Shown here: piece by piece, positions 1 to 8,305 of the stretch
Layout of the letters: every line of letters begins with the position of its first letter
Numbering within the stretch: the first letter of the stretch is position 1
NCBI GenBank assembly: GCA_052148715.1
Contig: JBKQHQ010000212.1
Span: forward strand, 1-40,156
Length of the DNA stretch: 40,156 bases
Source of the DNA: JBKQHQ01 sp052148715
GTDB lineage: Bacteria > Pseudomonadota > Alphaproteobacteria > Rhizobiales > Xanthobacteraceae
Reading direction: 5' to 3'
Notes under the pieces: model-generated
What the model saw: the letters and a program-made list of their open reading frames with translations, nothing else
Database searches by the model: none
Told to the model about the DNA's origin: nothing
Translations under genes and position numbers: made by a program

Positions 1-1
1 A

Positions 2-127
2 AGTGCCATCATAGACTACCTGGATAACCACAATGCCGCCCCAAAACCCTTCGTCTGGACCAAGTCGGCGGGCGAAATCCTCGAAAAAGTCGCCCGTGCG
101 AAACAAGCGTTAGAGTCAGAACACTAG
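2..127 (+). CDS. IS630-family transposase, C-terminal fragment (cut by window edge)
   Basis: Only the last 41 codons and the stop are in the window. The peptide contains PFVWTKSAGEILEKVARAK, which resembles the C-terminal end of IS630/Tc1-type DDE transposases, where a similar FxWTKxAxxILxKV stretch follows the catalytic core. The catalytic residues lie outside the window, so it cannot be judged whether the transposase is intact. Downstream bases up to the TetR gene show no obvious coding potential and may hold the element's right terminal repeat, but the partner repeat is not visible. The family call rests on this short tail only. Confidence 0.7.
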   Translation, partial: SAIIDYLDNHNAAPKPFVWTKSAGEILEKVARAKQALESEH

Positions 128-355
128 GGCGAGCGCGCTGAAATTATGGGCAAGGAGCGCAAGCATGCACACGATGCCGGCGGCGCTCTTGCGGTGCCGG
201 GACAGGATTCGAAGCATCATTTCCGCCTCCATCGGGCCACGCACCCCCTGCCCCTTTTCCGAGGTCCGATCAAGGCCTTCGCCATGAGCGGTTCGAGGAA
301 GATTTTATGTACGCCCGAAGCTCTCCCGAAATAATGGAGGCACCGACGCCGACTT
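128..355. other. Non-coding stretch between transposase tail and TetR gene
   Basis: No convincing gene is seen. The short open frames here have no ribosome site and no recognisable protein features. It probably contains the right end of the IS630-type element and the 3' untranslated end of the leftward TetR gene. Confidence 0.4.
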
Positions 356-1021
356 TCAGCGGGATTTTTCTTCGTTGATCGGCGCCGGATAGAGCGTCAG
401 CAATGCCTCCGCTGCGCCGCGCGCCCTCTGCTCCATTTCCGCCGGCGTCGGCACCTTGGCCACACGCAGCAGCAGGCGGACCAGCAGATCGCCCCACATC
501 AAGGCGGCGAAGCGCGCCGCCATCGTCGCCGGCTCAACCGCGCCGAACAGGCCACTGGCTTGCGCGGCTGTCAGCAGATCAACGAGAGCCGCGCGATTCG
601 CCTGGCGGCCCGCCTTGTCCAATACGCGCGCGATCTCGGGGGAACCGTCCGACTCGGCGATGGCGAGGCGATAGATGGCCAGCACGCTCGGATCGCACAC
701 CACGCGCAGCACGGCGGTCCCAAATGCGGTCAGCGTCGCGGCCAGAGCCTGGCGGTCGCGGGGAGCCGGCAATTCCAGGGGCAGACGCATCTGATCGGCG
801 CGCTCCGCAATGCAGGCCGCCAGCATGGCGTGCTTGTCGTCGAACTGCGCATAGAGCTCCCGCTTCGACACCTTGGCGCGCGTGGCGATCTCGAGCGTGC
901 TCGCGCGCTCGTAACCGTGCTCCATGAACGCCGAAAACGCGGCGCTAAGGATGCGTCCTCGTACCGGCGTTTCCGAGTTCACCTCCGCCGCTCGGCCGGG
1001 CGCTGTCCTAGTCCGTTTCAC
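356..1021 (-). CDS. TetR/AcrR-family transcriptional regulator
   Basis: This 221-aa protein has a TetR-type helix-turn-helix at about residues 22-68, with the recognition region TLEIATRAKVSKRELYAQF followed by DDKHAML, which is very typical of the family. The C-terminal two thirds form the variable ligand-binding and dimer domain. The start is GTG with AGAGG seven bases upstream. The gene is divergent from a small membrane protein, and the intergenic space carries GGTACC-containing inverted repeats, so it most likely represses itself and its neighbour. The ligand cannot be predicted. Length is usual for the family. Confidence 0.88.
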   Translation of the reverse strand: MKRTRTAPGRAAEVNSETPVRGRILSAAFSAFMEHGYERASTLEIATRAKVSKRELYAQFDDKHAMLAACIAERADQMRLPLELPAPRDRQALAATLTAFGTAVLRVVCDPSVLAIYRLAIAESDGSPEIARVLDKAGRQANRAALVDLLTAAQASGLFGAVEPATMAARFAALMWGDLLVRLLLRVAKVPTPAEMEQRARGAAEALLTLYPAPINEEKSR

Positions 1022-1050
1022 AAAAATGCCTCTTGCATGGGATGCCTTGC

Positions 1051-1091
1051 GGTACCATAGCTTGGCCTGCCTCGGTACTTAATGGTACCAT
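1051..1091. promoter_or_regulatory. Probable TetR operators in divergent promoter region
   Basis: The sequence contains the inverted repeat GGTACTTAATGGTACC (1074-1089) and another GGTACC palindrome at 1051-1056, followed like the second one by AT. The two GGTACCAT copies start 33 bp apart. They lie between the TetR gene and the divergent membrane-protein gene, the usual place for autoregulatory TetR operators. Binding itself is inferred. Confidence 0.55.
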
Positions 1092-1122
1092 GTCGCTGGA
1101 CTTTCAAGGGAAAGCTCGAACG

Positions 1123-1647
1123 ATGCCCGGCATCCTTACTATTGTGCAGCACACGCCATGGTGGGTGTTTGCGCTGCTTGCCCTGCTGATCTGGCTCGGC
1201 TCCCAAGCATTGAAGCCGCGTACCTTGCGGGTATGGCGCCTCCTGATCACGCCCGTGATCTTCATCGGGTGGGGCATTGCTTCCTTGGCGCTTCGATCCC
1301 TATCCGCGCCGGTCCTCATCGTCGACTGGCTGGTCGCCGCCGCCGTCGGCGCGGCGATCGCATGGACAACGAGCCGTCTCGACACCGTGCGGATCGATCG
1401 TGTGCAACGGCTCGTGACGCTGCCCGGCAGCGCCTGGCCGCTGATCCGCAACCTCCTGATTTTTTCGGCAAAGTACGCAATAACGGCCACCGTTACGATT
1501 GCGCCGGCATCGAAGGCGGACCTTGCGGTCTGGGATATTGCCATATCGGGAGCGAGCGCCGGCTATTTCCTCGGCTGGCTGATGCGGCTTGCGCTGGCTT
1601 ATCGGCGCACGCCTGAACGCGGTCCGGCGGCGCAAACGCAATCGTGA
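1123..1647 (+). CDS. Small integral membrane protein (DUF6622-like)
   Basis: From the ATG preceded by AAGGGA at about 11 bases the product is 174 aa. It contains about four hydrophobic segments (near residues 11-27, 38-56, 60-80 and 140-165) and a short polar N-terminus ending in HTPWW. The TPWWVFALLALLIWLG start and the KPRT-x-WRLL stretch resemble a family of uncharacterised alphaproteobacterial membrane proteins that I recall as DUF6622; that assignment is from memory. An in-frame ATG at 1090 is possible but would place the start inside the operator palindrome. It is divergent from a TetR gene and probably under its control. Function unknown. Confidence 0.7.
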   Translation: MPGILTIVQHTPWWVFALLALLIWLGSQALKPRTLRVWRLLITPVIFIGWGIASLALRSLSAPVLIVDWLVAAAVGAAIAWTTSRLDTVRIDRVQRLVTLPGSAWPLIRNLLIFSAKYAITATVTIAPASKADLAVWDIAISGASAGYFLGWLMRLALAYRRTPERGPAAQTQS

Positions 1648-1791
1648 ACGCCGAAAGGGTCGCTTCCCTCACTGACGAGCACGACTAACTTAACAATCTT
1701 TAATCCGCCGGCCACTCGTGTGTAAGGAGCAGTTTGTATCTGTAAGCGGCAAAGCACTTTTTCAGCGCTCAAGAGACAATAGAGGGTCGCT

Positions 1792-2892
1792 ATGCCGTCA
1801 CATCCTTCCCAAGAACCATCCAAACATCGTTCCCCCCGCCGCAGCGCTCTGCTGAGCTCGGTGGCCGGACTGGGAGCAGCACTGCTGATCACCGGCACCG
1901 GCGGGTTGCTTCTGCCGGGCCTTCAACTGACCACGCCTGCCTACGCGGCCGAAAGCGCGGGGCCGCCCGGGTTCGCCGACATCGTGCAGAAGGTGAAACC
2001 GGCGGTGATTTCCGTCCGCGTCAGGCTGGACGGCGGGTCGCAAACCGTCGCCGGCGGGGCGGCGCGCATGGCGCAGGGCTCCGGATTCTTCATTTCTGCC
2101 AATGGCTACGCCGTGACCAACAACCATGTGGTCGAGCATGCGTCAACGGTCGAGATCACGACCAACGAGGGCAAGACCTATGCGGCGGACGTGGTCGGCA
2201 CCGATCCGAAGAGCGACGTGGCCTTGCTCAAGGTCAACGGCCACGCCGATTTCCCCTACGTCACATTCGCCAGCACGCCGACGCGGGTCGGTGACTGGGT
2301 TCTCGTGGTGGGCAATCCCTTCGGTCTCGGCGGGACCGTGACCGCCGGCATCATTTCGGCGCGCGGCCGTGACATCGGCTCGGGTCCCTATGACGACTAC
2401 ATCCAGATCGACGCGCCGGTGAACAAGGGCAATTCCGGCGGGCCGGCGTTCGATCAAAACGGCAACGTCGTCGGCGTCACCACCGCGATCTATTCGCCCT
2501 CCGGCGGCTCGGTCGGCATCGGCTTCGCGATTCCCGCCGACACCGTCAAATCCGTGGTTGCCCAGCTCAAGAACAAGGGAAGCGTCACCCGCGGTTGGCT
2601 CGGCGTGCAGGTGCAAAAAGTTACGCCCGACATCGCCGACAGCCTCGGCCTCAAGCAGGCCGAGGGTGCGCTGGTCGCGGGGCTGCAGTCGAACGCGCCT
2701 GCCGCCCGGGCCGGACTCGCGTCCGGCGACGTGATCACCTCCGTCAACGGCCAAGCCATCAAGGATTCGCGCGAACTCGCGCGCCGCGTAGCCACGCTAC
2801 AGCCCGGCGAAACGGCGCGGCTCGGGGTGGTGCATGACGGTTCGCAAAAAACCGTTTCCGTCACGTTGGGGGCGATGCCGAGCGAACAATAG
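1792..2892 (+). CDS. HtrA/DegP-like periplasmic serine protease with one PDZ domain
   Basis: The 366-aa protein has an N-terminal export segment with twin arginines (SPRRSALLSS) and a long hydrophobic stretch ending near AYAAE. A trypsin-like domain carries the full catalytic triad: His112 in TNNHVV, Asp142 in SDVALL and Ser215 in GNSGGP. One PDZ domain spans about residues 265-360 (RGWLGVQVQKV through VNGQAIKDSREL). HtrA proteins degrade or refold misfolded envelope proteins. With a single PDZ domain it is closer to DegS or short HtrA forms than to two-PDZ DegP. A GAGGG ribosome site precedes the ATG. Whether the export signal is truly Tat or a Sec signal with chance arginines is uncertain. 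Confidence 0.92.
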   Translation: MPSHPSQEPSKHRSPRRSALLSSVAGLGAALLITGTGGLLLPGLQLTTPAYAAESAGPPGFADIVQKVKPAVISVRVRLDGGSQTVAGGAARMAQGSGFFISANGYAVTNNHVVEHASTVEITTNEGKTYAADVVGTDPKSDVALLKVNGHADFPYVTFASTPTRVGDWVLVVGNPFGLGGTVTAGIISARGRDIGSGPYDDYIQIDAPVNKGNSGGPAFDQNGNVVGVTTAIYSPSGGSVGIGFAIPADTVKSVVAQLKNKGSVTRGWLGVQVQKVTPDIADSLGLKQAEGALVAGLQSNAPAARAGLASGDVITSVNGQAIKDSRELARRVATLQPGETARLGVVHDGSQKTVSVTLGAMPSEQ

Positions 2893-2933
2893 GCGCCCGC
2901 CTGTTTTAGGGAGGTCGCCCGCAATGGGCGGCC
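2891..2933. terminator. Possible hairpins between convergent genes
   Basis: GGTCGCCC (2913-2920) pairs with GGGCGGCC (2926-2933) over a five-base loop with one G:T pair. Just upstream AGGCG/CGCCT is followed by GTTTT. Neither has a long T run, so a terminator role for the protease gene or the convergent transporter gene is plausible but weak. Confidence 0.3.
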
Positions 2934-2966
2934 TCGCCATCCTTGTCGAGCACCCCTTAGGTTCAT

Positions 2967-5090
2967 TCACTCCGCGGCGGCCCTCTGGGCGTCGCGCGGG
3001 GTGAAATGATCGCCCTCCGCCGTCATTTCCAGGCGGCGGTGATGGAATGCGCCGAGCGTCGAACGATGGCCGATCGAGACGATGGTCGTCTTCGGCAGGC
3101 GCTTGGCGAGGACGGCATAAAGCTCGGCTTCGAGCTTCTCGTCGAGCGCGGAGGTCGACTCGTCGAGAAAAAGCCAATCGGGCCGCATGAGGAGCGCGCG
3201 GGCGAGCGCGATGCGCTGCTGCTCGCCGCCTGACAGGCGCTGCGACCAGACGTCCTCGCGGTCGAGCTGGCCCGCAAGGGCGTTGAGATGCACATCGGCA
3301 AGCGCGGTGCGGATGTCATCATCCGCATAGGCGCCCGATTCCGCCGGATAGGTAACGGCGGCGCGCAGCGTGGCGATCGGAATGTAGGGCTTCTGCGGCA
3401 CGACCATCACATGTGCCCCTTCGGGGACGTGAATGCGCCCGCCGCCATACGGCCAAATGCCGGAAATCGCGCGAAACAGTGTCGACTTTCCCGAGCCCGA
3501 CGGACCCGTCAGCAGCACGCTCTCGCCACTCTGGAACGCCAGATTTTTCGCCGCGACGAGGGGGCGGCCATCCGGCAGGACAACGCTGACGTCCTGCAGC
3601 GCGACCTGCGCCGCACCGCCTCGATCGGCGACCCGCACGGGTCCCCCGGCACCGAGCATCTGCGCCTGTTCGATCGCGGCGTCGAACGAGGTCAAACGGT
3701 CGACGACGGATTTGAATCCGGCCAGCGAGGTGTAATAGGTGACGAAGAACGTCATCGCCTCCGCGACGCGCGCGAAAGCGCCGGCCGTTTGCGTCATCAC
3801 GCCGAGCTGGATCGAGCCGGCGAAATAAAACGGCGCCGCGAAGATGTACGGTATGATGGGCGAGGCTTGGTCAAATGCCCGCGTGAAAGCCGTCAGTTTC
3901 ATGCGCCGGTAAACGAGGGCGAGGTAATTGGTGATGACGGCGCTAAAGCGCCGTCCGACCGAAGATTGCTCGGTACCTTCGCCGGCCAGCAGCGCGACCT
4001 GCTCGGTATATTCGCGCAGCCGTGCCAGCGAAAAGCGGAAATCGGCTTCCCGATGCTGCCGCTCGAAATAAATACCGATCAGGGCACGTCCGATCAGGTG
4101 TGTGATCAGCGTCCCGCTCGCCGCGTAGATCAGAGCCACCCAGAACAGGAACCCCGGAACTTTGACGTCGCTGCCCGGCAAAGTGAAGTTTTCCGACAGG
4201 CCCCACAACACGACCGCGAAGGACACGAGCGAGGAGATGGTGAAGATCAACAAGATCGATAGGTTGTAGATTCCGTAGGATGTGGTGGCGCCATCCGATC
4301 CGCCGTCGATGAACCGAAAGACGTCCTCGGCGATGCGCTGGTCGGGGTTGTCAGCCTGTATGCCGACCAGGCTGATGCGGTAGTGGGTGTGCCCGGCGAG
4401 CCAGCGGGAGACGAAATGATCGGTGAGCCAGCGCCGCCAGCGAATGACGAGCATCGACTGCACGAAGAATTCCATGACCACGCTCGCCACGTAGACGAAG
4501 GCCCACGGCGTGAAGACGAAGAGGAGCTGCTGCCAGAAGGCAGCGGCATCATGGTTCTGAATGGCGTTGAACCAGTCGCGGTTGAAGAAGGACAGTCGGA
4601 CCGTGATGCCGACCTGTGCCTGGTTGACGAGCACGAGAAAGACCACCATCGCGGCAGCGATGCGCCGCTCCATCGCGGTGAAAGGCCGGAACGGCCAGAT
4701 GCGCGCCGCCGCGGGATCGCCCGCGTCGAAGTAGCGGTCGGCGATCCGGGTGATCTGCCGGACGACTTTGGCCCGGGCGACGAGATAAACCAGGATCGAG
4801 AAGATCGCGACGGTCAGCGGCAGAGATTCGGGCGGCAGATATTCCGCGTAGGCCTGTGGCCACAGCCCCACGCGCGAAGCCAGCACGGCGAGGCCGAACA
4901 TGATGGTCTCGGTCGAGAAGATCCCGACGAATATCTTGAGAAAGCTCGATATCGCAGTCGAGCGGAACGTCGTGAAGGCGCACAGCAGGCCGGCGCCGCC
5001 GAGCACCGCGGGCGCTATATCCCTCGCGGTCGCCGCGAGCACGAGCGCGACGATGCCGAACAATGCAAGGCTGAGGCTCAATGGTTTCAT
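2967..5090 (-). CDS. ABC transporter, fused membrane and ATPase domains (SbmA/BacA-YddA type)
   Basis: The 707-aa half transporter has an N-terminal membrane domain with about seven or eight hydrophobic segments (residues 1-460) of the SbmA/BacA or ABC_membrane_2 type, including FFNRDWFNAIQNHD and WRRWLTDHFVSRWL. A C-terminal ATPase domain follows with Walker A GPSGSGKST (529-537), signature LSGGEQQR (619-626) and Walker B LFLDES with Asp643 and Glu644. Members of this group import peptide-like compounds or vitamin B12 analogues, or export peptides; the substrate here is unknown. The frame stays open upstream to 5171 but that part runs into a large palindrome, so I take the ATG at 5090, which starts the first hydrophobic segment. 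It is convergent with the protease gene. Confidence 0.88.
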   Translation of the reverse strand: MKPLSLSLALFGIVALVLAATARDIAPAVLGGAGLLCAFTTFRSTAISSFLKIFVGIFSTETIMFGLAVLASRVGLWPQAYAEYLPPESLPLTVAIFSILVYLVARAKVVRQITRIADRYFDAGDPAAARIWPFRPFTAMERRIAAAMVVFLVLVNQAQVGITVRLSFFNRDWFNAIQNHDAAAFWQQLLFVFTPWAFVYVASVVMEFFVQSMLVIRWRRWLTDHFVSRWLAGHTHYRISLVGIQADNPDQRIAEDVFRFIDGGSDGATTSYGIYNLSILLIFTISSLVSFAVVLWGLSENFTLPGSDVKVPGFLFWVALIYAASGTLITHLIGRALIGIYFERQHREADFRFSLARLREYTEQVALLAGEGTEQSSVGRRFSAVITNYLALVYRRMKLTAFTRAFDQASPIIPYIFAAPFYFAGSIQLGVMTQTAGAFARVAEAMTFFVTYYTSLAGFKSVVDRLTSFDAAIEQAQMLGAGGPVRVADRGGAAQVALQDVSVVLPDGRPLVAAKNLAFQSGESVLLTGPSGSGKSTLFRAISGIWPYGGGRIHVPEGAHVMVVPQKPYIPIATLRAAVTYPAESGAYADDDIRTALADVHLNALAGQLDREDVWSQRLSGGEQQRIALARALLMRPDWLFLDESTSALDEKLEAELYAVLAKRLPKTTIVSIGHRSTLGAFHHRRLEMTAEGDHFTPRDAQRAAAE

Positions 5091-5132
5091 GGGATTTCCA
5101 ACACTTTGCGGCAAGACCAAGTGGACGAGTGT

Positions 5133-5202
5133 CGTAGGGCGGATTAGCGGAGCGTAATCCGCCGTTGGCAAGGCGGATTACGCTGCGCTAATCCGCCCTA
5201 CG
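5133..5202. repeat. 70-bp near-perfect palindrome (dispersed repeat type)
   Basis: Two 31-base arms (5133-5163 and 5172-5202) pair at 30 of 31 positions around the eight-base loop GTTGGCAA. Each arm contains GGGCGGATTAGCG and AGCGTAATCCGCC. Sequences of this GGCGGATTACGC type occur as dispersed repeats in many proteobacterial genomes. It sits between the divergent ABC transporter and membrane-protein genes and would form a very stable hairpin in RNA from either side. Confidence 0.9.
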
Positions 5203-5258
5203 TGTTACTTACACTGTTATGCCATATGGCGTGGCTTCCCCCCTCTCAAGGCGCCCCA

Positions 5259-5768
5259 ATGCCCCACGGCTGGGACAACTTCTACATCATGGCCGGGACG
5301 GCGGCGGCGACGCTGACCGGGTTGCTGTTCGTTGCCGCTACGCTTGCCATCCGCTTGTCCACCACGCCCGCCGCGCGCGGCGTCCACGCCTTCATGACGC
5401 CGACGCTCCTGCATTTCGGCGGCGTGCTGTTCCAGACCATGATGCTGCTGGCCCCGTGGCCGTCGGCATGGCCAATCGGGATTATTCTCGGCCTGTGGGG
5501 GCTGGCAGGCCTCGTCTATACCCTGGTCATCATCCGCATGCTGCGGAGGCTCGATTTCGTTTCGCTCGACCTGCGCGACTGGATCGCCTATGCGGGCGCG
5601 CCGGCGCTCGCCAATGTGAGCCTTATCGCCGGCGCGGCTGGATTGATTGCCCAAAGCTTCTTCGCGCCCTACGCCATCGCGGGAGCCATCACGTTGCTCC
5701 TGTTTGTCGGCATCCTCAACGCGTGGGATCTTACGCTGTGGATCGTCCGAAACCAGGACGCAAAATAG
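5259..5768 (+). CDS. Four-to-five-helix membrane protein of unknown function
   Basis: From the ATG preceded by AAGG the product is 169 aa with hydrophobic segments near residues 12-32, 45-65, 70-95, 115-135 and 138-158. The N-terminus HGWDNFYIMAGTAAATLTGL is the most distinctive part and resembles small uncharacterised membrane proteins of Hyphomicrobiales. Upstream in-frame starts at 5202 (GTG) and 5226 (ATG) are possible; the first would begin inside the palindrome. It ends 12 bp before the convergent cytochrome gene. No function can be assigned. Confidence 0.65.
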   Translation: MPHGWDNFYIMAGTAAATLTGLLFVAATLAIRLSTTPAARGVHAFMTPTLLHFGGVLFQTMMLLAPWPSAWPIGIILGLWGLAGLVYTLVIIRMLRRLDFVSLDLRDWIAYAGAPALANVSLIAGAAGLIAQSFFAPYAIAGAITLLLFVGILNAWDLTLWIVRNQDAK

Positions 5769-5780
5769 CGACGTGCATCG

Positions 5781-6773
5781 CTACCGACGCGATTGCGCCG
5801 CCAGTTCTCTGAGCTTGGCGCGGATCGGCTCAAACGGACCAAATCTGTGCTGCTGCGTGTTGAAACCGTCAAGATAAGGTCCGTACGGAGCATCCACAGG
5901 CTTTTGTAATCGGTCCGGAAAATCCTTTTCCAGATTCGCTTTTCGCGGGCGCGGCTGGCTGTTGATGTAGCCGGCCACGTCATAGGCTTCTTCATCGGTG
6001 AGCACTGGCGCGTCGAAGGTCGTGCCGACCGGCATGCTGCGCTGAGCGAACGCGGCGGCGTCGAGCAGGCGCGCCATGCCGGCGCCGTCGTTAAAGCTGT
6101 CGGGACCCCAGAGCGGCGGGAATTGGTATCCGGCCCTTTCTTCGCTGCGCCGCCCCTGCCCGTTCTCTCCATGACACGCGGCACACTTCTGCGCGTACAC
6201 CTGCGCGCCATGACCGAGATCGGCCGCGCGCCCCGGTTCCTTGACGCTCAGCATGCTTGCACCGATGATCCTCGCCCCGTCCGGTATGCCCGTGGACAGC
6301 CACTTGATGTAGGCGAGAAACGCCTTCATCTCGCGTCCATCGAGCGCCAGCGGCCTGCCGTTCATGCTGCGCTCCATGCATCCGTTGATCCGCTCCTCGA
6401 GCGTTCCGACCTCGCCTTCGCGCGCGCGGTATTGCGGAAACTGGCCCCAAACGCCGACCAGCGGCAAGGCATAAGGCTTGGTCCCGCCCTGCAGATGGCA
6501 GTTCTGGCAGGTGAGGCCGTTGCCTGCGTATCGCTTCGCCGGGTCCGGCGCGGCCGGACCAATTTGGTTTGCCGTGTCGGTGAGGAGGGCATAGCCGTAT
6601 TTGACCAGCTTGCCGAACGCATCGTCGCCGACACCATGGATGTCCGCAGGCGTCTGTTTGGTCAGGTCGATCGTGATGATGTCCGCGGCCAGGGCATCGG
6701 ATTGCCGCCATGCCGCCATCCCACCAGCGAGCACAAGGAGTAAGATGACCGACACGAGGCAGACCGAGCGCAT
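5781..6773 (-). CDS. tsdA: Dihaem cytochrome c, TsdA-like thiosulfate dehydrogenase
   Basis: This 330-aa protein begins with a Sec-type signal or membrane anchor (residues 1-30). It carries two haem c motifs, CQNCH (Cys89, Cys92, His93) and CAACH (Cys197, Cys200, His201). Between them is RINGCMERSMNGRPL with Cys132, matching the conserved Cys that gives the unusual His/Cys haem ligation in TsdA and SoxA. Met247 in QRSMPVG is a candidate ligand of the second haem. TsdA joins two thiosulfates into tetrathionate, or does the reverse, in the periplasm. No sox genes are near. Activity and direction cannot be told from sequence; a related SoxA-like cytochrome is the alternative. Confidence 0.8.
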   Translation of the reverse strand: MRSVCLVSVILLLVLAGGMAAWRQSDALAADIITIDLTKQTPADIHGVGDDAFGKLVKYGYALLTDTANQIGPAAPDPAKRYAGNGLTCQNCHLQGGTKPYALPLVGVWGQFPQYRAREGEVGTLEERINGCMERSMNGRPLALDGREMKAFLAYIKWLSTGIPDGARIIGASMLSVKEPGRAADLGHGAQVYAQKCAACHGENGQGRRSEERAGYQFPPLWGPDSFNDGAGMARLLDAAAFAQRSMPVGTTFDAPVLTDEEAYDVAGYINSQPRPRKANLEKDFPDRLQKPVDAPYGPYLDGFNTQQHRFGPFEPIRAKLRELAAQSRR

Positions 6774-7065
6774 CGACGCTGTTCCTTGCTACGGCCAGGG
6801 CCAAGTGAAGCTTAGCCCGGCTCGTGTTGTGGTCTTATATTCGATTCGGTTAATCGTCATCCCGGGGCGCCGAGACGCGGCGCGCCCGAAATCCATAACC
6901 CCCGGTCAATGACTATAGATTCCCGGATCCCTCATGGTGCCCGGGCCCCCGGAAATGATGGCCCATGCGCTGCGGCAGAGAGGGTAAATCGCTGCTCGGT
7001 CGCTTGAATTATTGAGACAATATCAGCTAAATAGCCAAATAAGAACCTTTGACGGGAGGAATATC
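6774..7065. other. Intergenic region with GC-rich imperfect palindromes
   Basis: The region between the divergent cytochrome and MBL genes should hold both promoters. It contains CCCGGG-rich degenerate inverted repeats (about 6862-6965) resembling eroded dispersed palindromes seen elsewhere in the window. No gene is seen. Confidence 0.4.
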
Positions 7066-8055
7066 ATGACCGAACTCAACCGCCGCCGGCTGCTCGTCGG
7101 TGCCGCCACGGCAAGCGCGGTGGCCGCTACTTGGCCCGTGCTCGCAACATCGTCCGCTTCCGCCGCCGTCGACCCAGCGGGAAAGCAGGCGCCGGGCTTT
7201 TATCGCTACAAGGTCGGCGACCTCGAGCTGACGCAAATCTCCGACGGGGCGGCAACGTTCCCGATGCCCGACACCTTCGTGACGAACGTGGACAAGGCGC
7301 AGGCGCTGGCCGCCGCCGAAGCCGCATATATGCCCGCGGGCAAGGTGACCGTTCCCTTCAACCCGGTGGTCATCAACACCGGCTCGAAGCTGGTGCTGAT
7401 CGACGCCGGCTACGGCCCGGGCATCGGGCCGTCGGTCGGCCTCCTGCCGGTCAACATGGCCGCGGCCGGTATCGATCCGAAGGCCATCGACATTGTGGTG
7501 CTCTCGCATCTCCACCCCGACCACATCAACGGGATCAAGACCGCGGACGGCGCGCTGGCGTTTCCGAACGCCGAGATCAAGGCGCCGGAGCCGGACTGGG
7601 CGTTCTGGATGAGCGACGAGAATATGGCCAAAGCGCCCAATGAGATGATGAAGAAATACTTCGCCAATACCCGAAAGATTCTCGCCGACATCGCCGGCAA
7701 GGTGACGCGGTACCCCTGGGGCAAGGAGGTCGCCCCAGGGGTAACGGCGCTCGACACCAACGGCCACACGCCTGGCCACACCTCGTTCGCCGTCGCGTCG
7801 GGGTCGGCGCGCCTCCTGGTCCAATCGGACGTGACCAACATTCCGGAATTCTTCCTGCGCAATCCGGATTGGCACGTCGCGTTTGACGTTGACCCCGACA
7901 AGGCCGCCGAGACGCGGCATAAGTTCTACGACATGGCCGCGGCCGAGAAGACGCTGATCGCCGGCTTCCATTTTTCCTTCCCCTCGCTTGGACATGTCGA
8001 GAAGGACGGCAACAACTACCGGCTCGTGCCCGTCCGCTGGAGCCCGGTCATCTGA
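7066..8055 (+). CDS. Tat-exported metallo-beta-lactamase-fold hydrolase
   Basis: The start at 7066 is fixed by GGGAGGA five bases upstream. The N-terminus NRRRLLVGAATASAVAATW is a twin-arginine signal, giving 329 aa in total. The MBL metal motif is SHLHPDHING (His148, His150, Asp152, His153), with His237 in GHTPGHTS and Asp255 in LVQSDV, so a two-metal site is complete. The fold covers lactonases, sulfatases and other hydrolases; the order of motifs and the GAGYGPGIGPSVG-like loop resemble AHL-lactonase or MPH-type periplasmic enzymes. Substrate is not predictable. It is a single gene followed by a strong hairpin. Confidence 0.88.
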   Translation: MTELNRRRLLVGAATASAVAATWPVLATSSASAAVDPAGKQAPGFYRYKVGDLELTQISDGAATFPMPDTFVTNVDKAQALAAAEAAYMPAGKVTVPFNPVVINTGSKLVLIDAGYGPGIGPSVGLLPVNMAAAGIDPKAIDIVVLSHLHPDHINGIKTADGALAFPNAEIKAPEPDWAFWMSDENMAKAPNEMMKKYFANTRKILADIAGKVTRYPWGKEVAPGVTALDTNGHTPGHTSFAVASGSARLLVQSDVTNIPEFFLRNPDWHVAFDVDPDKAAETRHKFYDMAAAEKTLIAGFHFSFPSLGHVEKDGNNYRLVPVRWSPVI

Positions 8056-8087
8056 CCTGATCGTTCGGCTCGGCCGTCTCAAAATCC

Positions 8088-8116
8088 GGCCGGCGCGTCG
8101 CCCAGACGCGCCGGCC
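8088..8116. terminator. 12-bp perfect stem, likely bidirectional terminator
   Basis: GGCCGGCGCGTC (8088-8099) pairs perfectly with GACGCGCCGGCC (8105-8116) over loop GCCCA. On the minus strand it is followed by ATTTTG. It lies between the MBL gene and the convergent small ORF. Confidence 0.55.
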
Positions 8117-8265
8117 GCGTTAGCCAATCGAGGCGCGTGACGATGCGCACGTCACCGTGGCGAGCTGGTCGAGCGGGCGGCGAACCTTGGCGCCGTCAGT
8201 CTCCGCGGCTCGCGACGCCGTCCGAAAGTCGTTTGCGTGGCAAGCTTGCCCAGAAGTAGCGCTTC

Positions 8266-8289
8266 CCGCCTACGATGCGCCGTAGGCGG
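8266..8289. terminator. 9-bp hairpin behind the 76-aa gene
   Basis: CCGCCTACG (8266-8274) pairs perfectly with CGTAGGCGG (8281-8289) over a six-base loop. It starts 17 bases past the stop of the leftward small gene. No T run follows, so it may equally be a remnant of a dispersed palindrome. Confidence 0.35.
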
Positions 8290-8305
8290 ATCGCACCAAC
8301 GTCAA

